This document shows, one piece after another, positions 33,505 to 44,040 of a stretch of 64,000 nt of DNA. The stretch is from assembly GCF_932526225.1 (NCBI RefSeq), contig NC_064048.1, positions 8,084,515 to 8,148,514 of the forward strand. The letters run 5' to 3'. A program made the position numbers and the translations under genes. The DNA comes from Nematostella vectensis (taxonomy: Eukaryota; Cnidaria; Anthozoa; Actiniaria; Edwardsiidae). The notes below the pieces were generated by a model. The model searched no databases, was not told the origin of the DNA, and saw only the letters and a list, made by a program, of their open reading frames with translations. How positions within the stretch are numbered: position 1 is the first letter of the stretch; each line of letters begins with the position of its first letter.

Positions 33505-36500
33505 TTAGCAAACAACTGACACGGAACGCAAGCTTGCGGCAATGGGTCTGTCATCTAGTGCTGACTTCCACGAGGACCTTGATGAGCCTGCCATGAACTC
33601 TCAAGTCATTTCACCCATGAACAACCAAGCCCGAACACCTTCACCCCTGCCCTCGGGACCACCGCCACCCTACGATAATAACAAGACGAAAAAGGTAAGC
33701 AGGAAATATACACCAACTTTTCAAGCATAAGAAAAAGTGAATGTTTAGAAATGGTATTTCTTCCCTGGCGATCCAAAGCCTGGAAGTGTTTTCAAAAAGA
33801 GCGAGTCATAATGTAAATTTAGTTGCCTTTACTGACGTTGTCTTGCGACCTTTTATTTGTATGACCTTTTTTGTATGAGGGTGAAAATTCTAATTATTTT
33901 GCATCCATGTTTGTCTCACAAAAAGCCCGGTATTTTCTGTCAGACTTATCATCGTTGTAACCAGACTTGTGTAATGTGTTGTTTTTCCAGACAAGTAGAG
34001 ACTCTCCCCCTACATCCGCCACCCCTGTCAGTAATATAGATATTGATGACCTAGAGAAGTTTGTGCTCAGGTATGCATGCCATCGCGGTTTATAAAGGAT
34101 ACATACATAAGGTGGGGGGGGGGGATACTATGTCGCCGATTTTTAGATCGCAAAAAGGGATGGTCTTAACATCTTGGAGGGAGATACAATCGCAGATTTG
34201 TAAGATGCACAAAAAGGGATGGTCTTAACATCTTTGAGAGAGATAATAGATCGCAGATTTTTAAGACGCACAAAAAGGGATGACCTTAACAAGTTAGAGG
34301 GGGATACTAGGCCGCTGATTTTTAAGACGTACAAAAAGGGATGACCTTAACATCTTAGAGGGAGATACTAGATCGCAGATTTTTAAGACGCACAAAAAGG
34401 GGTTGTCTTAACAAGCAAGAGGGAGATACTAGATCGCAGATTTTTAAGACGCACAAAAAGGGATGGTCTTAACAAGCAAGAGGGAGATACTAGATCGCAG
34501 ATTTTTAAGACGCACAAAAAGGGATGACCTTAACATCTTTGAGAGAGATAATAGATCGCAGATTTTTAAGACGTACAAAAAGGGATGGGCTTAACAAGTT
34601 AGAGGGGCTTATTAGGTCGCAGATGTACAAAATGGGAAGACCTTCAGAATGTGGAGGGGGGGGAGGGTACTGGGGGATCAAGGTGGTTTAGTTTGCACAA
34701 AGCACCAGCTCCCCAACAGATGCACGTTATCATCAGTTATTATCCGATTTTTCTTTTCCTATTCAAAAATCATCAGATATTAAGTATACATTTAAAAGAA
34801 TATCCGTTGCTCTAATATTCCTAGAATGCTGTATATATAACAGATTTTTCTATATTGGTTGCACATAGATAGAAAATATGGTGGTGGTGGTGGGGGGGGG
34901 GGGGGGGTTGGGAGTCGGAATTTTAAGAGAAAGTTTAAGGCATTTTTTGGCAGGATAGACGGGAAAATTTCTAGATCATTTCAACTTCAGCTGTTCCCTT
35001 TATTATACACAGGCCAGCACCACAAGGTATCCCCGTCAAGTGCCGTATAACACGCGACAAGAAGGGAATGGACCGCGGCATGTATCCAACTTACTTTCTT
35101 CACATGGAGCGAGACGATGGCAAAAAGGTTCTTATCAGGACAACGAGTCAGGGTGGAAGAGGGCAGACAGGGGGAAAAGCCGTTTTTACACCATCAGGAC
35201 AACGAGTCAGGGGGGGGGGGGGCAGACATGGGGAAATAGGCGTTTTTACACTATCAGGACAACAAGTCAGGGGGAATAGGCGTTTTTACACCATCAGGAC
35301 AACGAGTCAGGGGGGGGCAGACATGGGGAAATAGGCGTTTTTACACTATCAGGACAACAAGTCAGGGGGAATAGGCGTTTTTACACCATCAGGACAACGA
35401 GTCAGGGGGGGGCAGACATGGGGAAATAGGCGTTTTTACACTATCAGGACAACAAGTCAGGGGGGAATAGGCGTTTTCACACCATCAGGACAACGAGTCA
35501 GGGGGCCAGACATGAGGAAATAGGCGTTTTTACACTATCAGGACAACGAGACAGGGGGGAACAGGCGTTTTTACACCATCAGGACAACCAGTCAGGGGGG
35601 GGGCAGACATGGGGAAATAGGCGTTTTCACACTATATTAGAAAGGGTCAGATAGACGTTTTCACACTATGAGGACAACAAGTCAGGGAGGGGACTGAGGG
35701 GAATGGGCGTTTTCACACTATATTATCTGCACATCAAGTCAGTTTTGGGGGCGCAGACAGGGGGAAATAGGCGTTTTCACACTACACTATCCGCACATCA
35801 AGTCAGTTGGAGGGCCGCAGACAGGGGTAGTAGGCGTTTTCACACTACCAGGACAGGCTCAGACAGGCTGGCTGACCTTTTAAAACTTCTAATATGAAGC
35901 TGCAGGCAGGTGTGTTAGGCAGGGGTTGAGCCACATACTGTACGACCACCAATAAGCAATATTTTCCTATTAAAAAATCTTCCATTTTTTTTTAGTTGAC
36001 TGCTTCGTTTGCTGCTGTTTCTAGATTTGGGTTTGCCTAGCTGTCTGTGTCGTTTCTTGTTTCTGGATTTGACGACAGAGCAAAATAAGGAGTTCCTCTC
36101 ACCAAAACCTTAATTCCAAGACATTTAGAAGATATGAAATTTAGATATTAGCGAGCAAAGTTGGCTTAATTTCTGATCAGAGCCCGACTTCTCCCTAAAA
36201 ACTAGGAGAATTCAACATGTGAAAAATTGCACTTCAAGCCTCATATTCCAAAGACGAATCTCTTATTAAAAAAACACTTTTTGAAATGTTGGTTTACATG
36301 ACATAAGGAACCTCTATGCAAAAATTCAAGCTTACCGAAGTTAACCAGACCTTATTTTGGGAAAACTTGCCATTTTTTTTTTTTTTGCTCTGTCGGATTT
36401 GACTGTTTTATTATCGCTGTCTCTAGGTGTTTCTCCTGGCTGGCCGCAAGCGCAAGAAGAGCACAACGTCCAACTATCTGATTAGCACAGATGCCACTGA

Positions 36501-38942
36501 CTTGTCTAGGGGAGGGGAGAGTTTCGTTGGCAAGCTGAGAGCAAACCTGGTCGGTACCAAATTCTCGATATTCGACAATGGCGTCAACCCCCGAAAGGGC
36601 GGGGTTATGTCTGACGGGTCTAACATTCGTGAAGAGTTAGGAGGAATCATTTATGTAAGTGAGACGCATTTTTTTACAAATGATAAAAAAAACTTTTCTT
36701 TATTTGTCAACGTTAAAGAAGTGGGAGAAATAGATAGTAAATGTAGATTTAAGTTATATTTATGTACAGGGACGTAGCCAATTTTCCTTGAGGGGGGTGG
36801 GTGATTTCTCAAGAACATTCGTATCCAACTGAGACGTAAATTTAAGACGTAATAGCTTTTTTATACCAGAAAAGGGGGGAGCTGGGCCATCCCCCTGGCT
36901 ACGACCATGGTGTATATATATATATATGTTAGGCATTTTTGTCAAAGAGCTTATAGTGTTTTTTTGGCTAAGGCTTTTAATCTTCCCATTTTCTCTCGTG
37001 GGTTTTCTTAGGGTTACAGTACTTCTCTCCGCTTGGTATGAAACGAAGATGAGAGACAGTGAGAGTTTTACCCTTCTTAACTCTCACATGATTGCGATCA
37101 AACTGTGTTTGAGAGAAACATATCCACTCTAGAGAGCGTTTTCAAATGTTTCCGTTTTCGGTCATCGTTTTCACGTTTACGTGAGGACGATACCTGTATC
37201 TGTATAAAAAACGTTGCGTTTTTAAACGAAAGCGAATACGTGGCGACCGTGTCTCAGTTCCATTCTTAATACGTACTCAGGCCCGTACAGGGGGGGGGGG
37301 GGGGGGGGTGAGTTCTCTGATAAAAATCTGACCACCCCGTCCGACGTTAATTGTCGGATTTGGCTACATACCAGAGTGATCTAGCTTATGCTTTGTAGTT
37401 TTGTCTACAAATAAAACGTATATTGAAAACCGAAAGTAGACCTTCGGCTGTTGAGGAGGGGCACCCCCCCCCACCCCACCCCCCTGGGTACGGGCCTGGT
37501 ATTAGGGTTTTTAAGGATTTTTAAGGAACCGCTAAGATTATGGTATTGGGGTTTTTAAGGAACCGCTAAGATTATAATCTATATTGTATGACTATACTCA
37601 TCTACTGACTCATTTCAATTAGACGCCCTACAAGGTATACTAATTTTGTGACTCTGATTCATTCTCGCTTAGGACACTAATGTGCTGGGCTTTAAGGGTC
37701 CACGTAAGATGACGGTGGTACTCCCTGGCATGGGGCTGGACCAGCAAAGGGTTCCAGTCAGACCGAGATTGGTAAGCACCAGAAAGAGTGTTAATGCCGC
37801 GATCTTGATGTCCACTTGTTGAAGAGTCTCGGTCAAACGCCATTTTATTGCCCTAGCAAATTAGAAACTTGAGTTGAGTTCAAACGACGAGAAAAAGCAT
37901 GTATGTCTGTCTGCTGATATAGGGGCAAGGTTTTGCAATATTTTTGACTTAATTTGGTAGATCTCTTGGCCAGACCACTGCCAATGTATTTGAAGTTGCT
38001 GTACTTTCAAACCTCACTTGTTCTGATAGCTAATAAGCCTTTAGCTGTAACCGTGTCGAACGTTGGCAAAGCTTTAAAAGGGGGCACTCAAATGCACAAT
38101 AGTACAAAAGCACAATAGAGGTCAAGCTAAATTATCTAAAGTATTTTAAACGCATAATAGCTTCCGATTTAACTTCCGTGTGTATTTTTATCCGAAAGGA
38201 ATCAGAGACGATATTAGAGAGGCACCGGAACAGACAACTGGAAAACCTTGTCGAACTTCATAACAAAACCCCTGTTTGGAACGATGGTATGACATGACCA
38301 GCGACGGGTGGTGTTGGTTTCGGTGGGGGAAGTAGGAAGGGGGGGTTGTAGCATGTGGTGATGGACAATTAGAGGATAGCCTGTATATCAAACATTTCCA
38401 TGGTTTCGGCGCACTTTGGAGCGCCCGCAAGGTACGCTGGATAAGAGCAACCACGGCGCCATTTTAACGCTCCCGCACACTACCGTGTGACTCAAAGAAT
38501 CCATTTCCATCGGCTAATTCAAGCAAGTAACTGAGAAACTGAGTAAATCGAATGTCATTTAGAAAGTAACAGTCCCTAATCGTGGATAATTATTTTGAAT
38601 TTTTCTTGCACATGAGCCGTTGTAATTTTGATTGTAAACAATAACAAGCGTGTGGTTGATCAACAGTCTTTAACCTCGCTAACAAGCGCAAAGTACTAAT
38701 AATGATTGGGTGAGCGTGCATAGAGGGAGGTACAAATAAAATGGTTCTGTTCAAGTGTATGCAAACGTGTTTGTGCGCGCCTCCCCCTGACGTTGTGTTT
38801 TCTTTTAAGATACCCAGTCTTATGTTCTCAACTTCCATGGGCGCGTGACGCAGGCGTCTGTTAAAAATTTCCAGATCGTACACGACAGTGATGGTAAGAT
38901 CTGTCTGTCTGTCTGTCTGTCCGTCCGTCCGTCCGTCCGTCC

Positions 38943-39038
<96 letters not shown>

Positions 39039-39237
39039 GCGTCTGTCTGTTTTGTTATGTTTGTTTGTATTTGATCTATTCTAACACCTGTGTTGTTCCA
39101 TAGTTGACTACATCATCATGCAGTTCGGAAGGGTTGCCGAAGATGTCTTCACCATGGACTACAACTACCCAATGTGTGCAGTACAGGCGTTTGCTATCGC
39201 ACTCAGTAGCTTCGACGGCAAGTTAGCTTGTGAATAG
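26321..39237 (+). CDS. TULP: Tubby-family protein (TUB/TULP3-like), complete, fourteen coding exons
   Basis: Coding exons: 26321-26343, 26496-26525, 28991-29057, 29780-29825, 32637-32723, 32995-33095, 33509-33694, 33991-34070, 35013-35127, 36427-36654, 37673-37771, 38199-38286, 38810-38893, 39104-39237. All borders are GT/AG and phases join; total 1368 nt, 455 aa plus TAG. Residues about 30-55 ([19 protein letters not shown]) match the basic N-terminal helix that binds IFT-A in TULP3. Then a Ser/Pro-rich linker (about 60-200). The tubby beta-barrel fills residues about 208-455: [20 protein letters not shown], the phosphoinositide-binding [46 protein letters not shown], and the invariant end [10 protein letters not shown]. 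Expected role: membrane-tethered PI(4,5)P2 binding and delivery of receptors into cilia. A minimal first exon of 23 coding bases is notable. Confidence 0.97.
31654..32231. mobile_element. TIR element (MITE), CAGGGCTTCTGG family, copy 2
   Basis: Left end CAGGGCTTCTGGAA and right end TTCCAGAAGCCCTG are perfect inverted repeats. The ends carry clustered AATTACGCG motifs, candidate transposase-binding sites. It is about 200 bp longer than copy 1 at 10680 because of an extra internal block at about 31855-32040. No protein. It lies in the fourth intron of the tubby gene. No clear target duplication. Confidence 0.75.
33421..33495. repeat. AT dinucleotide microsatellite at a splice acceptor
   Basis: About 37 AT units followed at once by a T-run and the AG acceptor of tubby exon 7 (exon starts 33509). 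Only about 13 bases separate the array from the exon. Confidence 0.95.
34115..34665. repeat. 61-bp minisatellite in tubby intron 8
   Basis: About nine units of 61 bp around CACAAAAAGGGATGGTCTTA then AGAGGGAGATACTAGATCGC (unit starts at 34391 and 34452, for example). The outer units are diverged. Confidence 0.9.
35128..35870. repeat. G-rich minisatellite starting at a splice donor (tubby intron 9)
   Basis: Units built from ATCAGGACAACGAGTCAGGG plus a G-run, optionally CAGACATGGGGAAATAGG, and CGTTTTTACAC. Short and long units alternate, giving a composite period of about 105 bp in the middle. The array begins within a few bases of the GT donor after exon 9 (exon ends 35127). Confidence 0.85.
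36767..36909. mobile_element. G-rich TIR element in tubby intron 10
   Basis: Left end CAGGGACGTAGCCA, right end TGGCTACGACCATG, imperfect inverted repeats (12 of 14). G- and C-runs lie near both ends. Related in its ends to the elements at 37278, 46113 and 56149. Confidence 0.55.
37278..37498. mobile_element. TIR element with terminal poly(G)/poly(C), tubby intron 10
   Basis: Left end CAGGCCCGTACAGG followed by about 18 G; right end a C-rich stretch then CTGGGTACGGGCCTG. The ends are inverted repeats of at least 11 bp. Flanks GTACT and GTATT are a weak candidate target duplication. Confidence 0.65.
38901..39050. repeat. CTGT/CCGT tetranucleotide array next to a splice donor
   Basis: About 150 bases of CTGT with an internal CCGT block, starting only 7 bases after the last base of tubby exon 13 (38893). 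Confidence 0.95.
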
Positions 39238-40986
39238 AAACGCGTATAATTCACTCTATGTATTGAAATCTGTATAAACCACAGGCCGCGCTTTTATCTT
39301 CAGGCGCATTTTAAATGAATTTGGTAGCTTATGGCCATTCCATTCAAAACATATTTTCTCTGTCTAAGTTGTAATATAAGGAGATTTTAAATATATATAT
39401 CACATTGGAACAGATCCTTAATTGCTATGTATATTTGTCGATAGTACACCATTATTTTTTAGGATCGCAACGCCTTTAGGGGCTGGAGGATGGCATCCCT
39501 CCTCACCCCTAACCCCACGTGTCCCCGTCCCCTTCCCCCAGTTTTTTATCTATAGATACAGTAGTCTCCTACGCAATGACCACCGAACGCCCGCGTAGGA
39601 GATTATAAAAAAAGAAGTTCATTTTTGTAATGATGGCCTTAAAACTTGCCTGGAATACTATTCTGAGACTAAGTTTAACTAGCATAAAAAGTCTGGGTTA
39701 TATTGCTGTACAGAGAGGCTAGTCTAGCCAATATCACGGTAACCTAATATCTGCACTTATAGCACATGCACTATCATTGTCTTTACTAATGGGACAACTT
39801 CAGAATGCAAATGAATGGACGGGTATTTCGAAATTTATCCCTAAAGTCATGGCAATACATTTTTAGCGAAAACATATACAGATATTAATTTCACTTTTGG
39901 TGTTGTTGCGAACCGGAAGTTGGAGAGCTGTGGTACTTCCGTCGAACGGATGTGAACCAGAAGTTCAAGTTTAAATTTGGTTAAAAAAGTTTGTTTTGTG
40001 TACCGGTAGATATGGTCTACTTCCTTTTAACACACACGAAGCGGAAGCTCTGCAACGGAATTTAGTAATACTTCCTATTCACATCCATTCTGCAGAATTG
40101 CTAAAAGTTTTGCCATTTGATGTTGTATTTGAGAATCTTACTTAATCATGACATATCAATAAAGTTATCGTAGTATTTTAACGCATTTTAAATCTTGAAT
40201 TTGAAGAAGTTGCAGAAACCCGCATCAATGAACATCTTTTAAATATTAGTTTCTTTTAGTTATTGTTTTCTTGAAACTGATTCTAGATATCTGACGAAAA
40301 AAAGTAAAGGTTTATTTACCATGGTTTCTGGGAAAAACTACCTCAGGGGAAGGGATGTGGATAACATATGATCATTAATCATTTCTCAGCGCAATTTCCT
40401 CATTGGTTTTGCTTGTATTTTATCCCTATACCATTAGGCCATTAAGCCGGCATTTGTTTATGAAGCAAGAGGTATCATTTTTATTTTGCTGAGTTTGTCT
40501 GTGCATCTGTAGCATTTGACTATAAATCAGCTTGAGTGTTTCTAATCGTGCTCTTTTATGCGGGTATTTACTGCACTTTAAATTAAGAAGTTGGTTGTTA
40601 TAAAGAAGAGTAAAGTTTTATCTACCTTTCCCGTGTCAATCCCTTGATCTCAGATCAATCTAGACTTTGAGAACCCATAGGGCTCCGAAAATTATAACTT
40701 GAATATCTCAAATATTAAAAACTTTGTGATGTATTGAGTACCTCGTGTACTGTTGTTTAAATAGTGGGCTGTAGCCTCCTCCGAAGACGTCCAAACGGCT
40801 TTTCTTTTTTCTTTGTTTTTCGCTTAATACAGCTAGTTTTTCGCTAGCGGGGCTCCTGTGGTGAGATAAATACGCAGAAGAGGGGGAGGGTCTCCGCGCG
40901 CGCTCTTCCGGGTGCGGTCCTCATGGTGGCTGTTTTCTTGCAAATAGAGATGCCTGCGGAGGACGCTAGGTGGGCTGCATTTGAGG
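39238..40986 (+). other. 3' UTR and flank of the tubby gene
   Basis: Downstream of the tubby stop. The best polyadenylation signal is AATAAA at 40158-40163. A short inverted repeat (39944-39965 with 40070-40091, GATGTGAA type) may be a MITE fragment. No other gene seen. Confidence 0.45.
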
Positions 40987-41357
40987 CAAGGGAGCACGGC
41001 AGAATGTATTCCTATTTAACGCGCGATTGATATTATTACACAAATAAACCCGTTATGTGTGTTTGTTCTGTAAAGGGAGATATCAGTTGCGCTGTTGGGA
41101 GTGTAGCCTTCGGAATATGAGGTGGATTATGTTTGTAACATGGTCTTCTTACGTATAATGCCCGAATCCTATCCGAGATGCACTTCGTGCATCTTTCGTC
41201 GCCACGTGCCGACACTACGCGTATGCGATATCTTCGGGCGGTCTGTGAGCGATGAAACGAACAAAGAGCCTGTTGACAAACATAATCCACTTCATAATGC
41301 GACCCCAGCACCCCCAACAGTAATATCAATAGGAACACATTCTGCCGTGCTCCCTTG
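40987..41357. mobile_element. Palindromic MITE (371 bp)
   Basis: The ends are inverted repeats of about 30 bp containing CAAGGGAGCACGGCAGAATG. Inner segments also pair (GGTGGATTATGTTTGT near 41111 with ACAAACATAATCCACTT near 41277), so nearly the whole element folds back on itself. No protein. No clear target duplication. Confidence 0.7.
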
Positions 41358-41502
41358 TTTGAGGCTGATATAGTTATCAGAGCCCGAAAAACGCTTTTAA
41401 GCGTTGTAATATAATATATTAAAATATTAAAATATATATTAATATATTAAAATATATATTAATATATATTATAGTGTTGGTTTGAGAAAAATACAAACTA
41501 CA

Positions 41503-41568
41503 TAGGTTTCCCTACAGGTCTGTTTCGTGGTTGCCCACTCATCAGGGGATTTAATGAGAATATTCCTA
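41503..41568 (-). ncRNA. Hammerhead ribozyme (type I) in the left PLE arm
   Basis: On the minus strand: CTGATGA (41545-41539), stem II GTGG/CCAC closed by GCAA, GAAA, a very short stem III (CAG with CTG), then TA as cleavage site and GGG pairing with CCC before CTGATGA (stem I). TAGG and CCTA can extend stem I beyond an internal loop. This matches the minimal hammerheads reported in Penelope-like terminal repeats. Same strand as the protein frame. Confidence 0.8.
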
Positions 41569-41728
41569 CCATCGTATATATACTATTAACATTGAAATTT
41601 ACATAATAATAGACTGATAGTTTTAGCTAAGGCGGTAAGAGGAACAATAGCGAGTTACATTAAATATGCGGGGCGAAAACTAACAGTGCGGAACGTGTGA
41701 AAAATTGATAGCGCGAAAATTAACAGTT

Positions 41729-42937
41729 CTAATTGTTTCGTAGCAGGGCTTTGTTTCTGTGGCGGCACGAGGACACGAGTTCATTGCGTTTATTTAGAGT
41801 TGATAGTTTGGGTTGGCAGATAATCGTCAGCTTTTCCTTGAGGCAGAGGTTGCAACGCTTAGTGGTACTGTTGTAGGCGGAGTGGGAAGAAAGAATTCGC
41901 CATGAAATAAAGTACTCAATCATGCTGTCCTTGAGAGTCCAGACGTGTTTGCTGAGTTCGGTGGAGTTTCTGTGTTTGGCGTGTCGGAATGATGCGGTGT
42001 GGTTTCTGTACCTGGTCTTGAAGCTGTTTTCAGTGAGCCCGACGTATGTTTCCGAGGTGTTGTTGTCTTTTCGAGTTACGGTAGCTTGGTAGATAACAGA
42101 TGTCTGTAGGCAGTTTCCGTCTAGAGGGCAGGTGTCTTTCTGTCGGCAGTTGCATGTCTTGTTGTTGGTAGTGGTAGGGGCGGAGCTGGTGACCTCGGTA
42201 GCCGACGATGCGGTGATGATGCGCTTGTTGTGGTTGTCGATGATCTGTTTGGTGTTGTTCATGCAGCTGTAACTGATTTTGATGGTGTTTCTGTTGAAGA
42301 TTTTACGGAGGTGGTTGTCTTTCGGGAAGTGCTTGTCTATCAGGGTGAGGAATCTGTGGCCGATGTTGGTGCTGGTGTTCTTGCTGAAGGGCGGGTTGTA
42401 CCATAGGATGTTGTTGCGTTTGCGGGTTTTATGGTTGGTTACGGTGTTGGGTTCGTAGCGTAGCGTGTAGTTGTATCCGCTATCGTCGAGTGCTTTCTGG
42501 TAAGGTGGCGCGGTCTGGTCAAAGGAGGCTTGGTCTGAAGATAGGGCAGATAGGCGTCTGTTGATACCAGCAGGGATGTTCTTGGTGATGGAGGGCGGGT
42601 GGTTGCTCTCACGGTGGACATATTGTAGCGAGGAGTTCGGCTTTGTATAAGGCTGGTGTGCATTACGTTTTAGGTCAAGGGTGACGTCTAGGAAATTGAC
42701 AACTTGTTTGTTTGCCTCAATGGTGATTCGGAGTCCGTTGTTGTTGAAGATGCGGCATAGTTCCTTTTTTAGGTTTTCGGTGGCTCTGGGTGTGGCGTTG
42801 GTGATGGCTAGTCCGTCGTCGCGGTAGAGTCCTACGTTCATATTGAGGTCCTGAAGTTGGGAGAGAAGGAAGTTGCCTACAAGTTCACAGGTTTCTGCGC
42901 CATCGAAGCTCCCCATCGTAACATCAAATATCGTGTT
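41729..42937 (-). pseudogene. Penelope-like RT C-terminal part plus GIY-YIG endonuclease
   Basis: A 395-codon open frame from the ATG at 42916; the protein reading continues upstream to the arm border at 42937. Residues 1-50: [20 protein letters not shown] and the reverse-transcriptase catalytic motif GLYRDDGLAI. Residues about 285-345: GIY-YIG nuclease with VIYQATV, TYVGLTENSFKTRYRNHTAS and TELSKHVW. A Cys cluster (CNCRQKDTCPLDGNC) precedes it, as usual. The fingers and palm N terminus of the reverse transcriptase are missing, so the copy cannot move on its own although the remaining frame is intact. A close but broken relative lies at 53083-53520. Confidence 0.88.
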
Positions 42938-43081
42938 GCTATCAATTTTTCACACGTTCCGCACTGTTAGTTTTCGCCCCGCATATTTAATGTAACTCGC
43001 TATTGTTCCTCTTACCGCCTTAGCTAAAACTATCAGTCTATTATTATGTAAATTTCAATGTTAATAGTATATATACGATGG

Positions 43082-43147
43082 TAGGAATATTCTCATTAAA
43101 CCCCCTGATGAGTGGGCAACCACGAAACAGACCTGTAGGGAAACCTA
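43082..43147 (+). ncRNA. Hammerhead ribozyme (type I) in the right PLE arm
   Basis: Same motif as in the left arm but on the plus strand because the arms are inverted: CTGATGA at 43105-43111, stem II GTGG-GCAA-CCAC, GAAA at 43124-43127, short stem III, predicted cleavage after 43137. The stem I strand GGG follows. One extra C precedes CTGATGA compared with the left arm. Confidence 0.8.
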
Positions 43148-43645
43148 TGTAGTTTGTATTTTTCTCAAACCAACACTATACACCGCTCTACTTTCGAGTA
43201 TTGAGCACTTTCTATGAAAGCCTTCAACCATCATTTTATTAATATATATTATATATATTAAAATATATTACAGGCGGAAAAGTAAAGACATAAAAGCTCT
43301 AATAAGCCACCTTAGGGGCTTTCCTTTTTTATAGCGGGGCCGTAGGCCGCGCCCCGAGCTCCATAGGTATAGAAATATGGTATAGCTATGCGACTTGGTT
43401 TTTGTGGTCATCGCGCGGGTATCCTGTGGTGTCACAATCCATCCATCCATCCATCCAGTCAATCGTGCAACTCCCAGGCCCACTCGGTCTCACAAGGGGA
43501 ATGTGATTTTACGCGTTTTTTGCCTCCTATCTTAAATAGAAAATAGTATTTAATGAGAAAGATGAGGATTTAAATAGGCTGATTGTGGTCGAGGGCTAAA
43601 CAAGTCTTTGAGAAACCGTTTCGTCTGAAGAAACTGATAAGATGG

Positions 43646-44040
43646 AAGCACGGGTGGCCAAGTGTGTTAGCGCGTCGGCCTCTCACCGCTGTGGCCAAGG
43701 TTCGAATCCTGGCTCAAACTGGGGATTTTTCCGGGTTCCTGCCTTGGTTCGAATTTGTGTCACAAGTGAGTTGAAGTTATTCTCCCGTGTTTCCAGTCTT
43801 CTCGGATAAGGACACTAAACCGGAGGTCCCGTCTCTTCAAGCTGCACTACATTAACCTGAACCGAAGGGACGTAAAAGAACCACTGGGGACGCAATAAAC
43901 CCTCTGGCAGTGACCACCCCCAGTGACAGTGCTTACAATGCTTACTAACAATACACTCAAGGGGGTACTTGATTTAGAGCCTAGCTCTGTTGTGCCTTCC
44001 GCACCAGTATAACTGGTGAAATAGAATAAGAAGATAAGAC
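43646..44040 (+). mobile_element. tRNA-derived SINE
   Basis: The head has RNA polymerase III promoter boxes: box A TGGCCAAGTGTG at 43655-43666 and box B GGTTCGAATCC at 43699-43709, with a CTCTCAC anticodon-like loop between them. No acceptor stem forms, so this is not a working tRNA. A tRNA-unrelated body follows (GGACACTAAACCGGAGGTCC around 43811), ending near an AATAAGAAGATAAG tail. About 390 bp. Ends are approximate. Confidence 0.7.

Larger units (their letters stand above)
41470..43180 (-). mobile_element. Penelope-like element with inverted terminal repeats
   Basis: Inverted arms 41470-41713 and 42938-43180 (about 244 bp, nearly identical) flank a minus-strand frame that encodes the end of a Penelope-type reverse transcriptase and a GIY-YIG endonuclease. 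Each arm contains a hammerhead ribozyme. In Penelope-like elements such terminal repeats can be direct or inverted and 5' truncation is common. Here the frame abuts the right arm directly and begins in the middle of the reverse transcriptase, so the copy is 5'-truncated. The flanks are AT-rich (TTAATATATATTA). Confidence 0.88.

Noticed and set aside
33297-33554. Minus-strand frame with Ile-Tyr repeat
   Set aside because: Translation of the AT microsatellite.
38845-39103. Open frames with CLSV repeats
   Set aside because: Translation of the CTGT array through tubby exon 13 and its intron.
43646-43720. tRNA gene
   Set aside because: Box A and box B are present but no acceptor stem forms and a SINE body follows.
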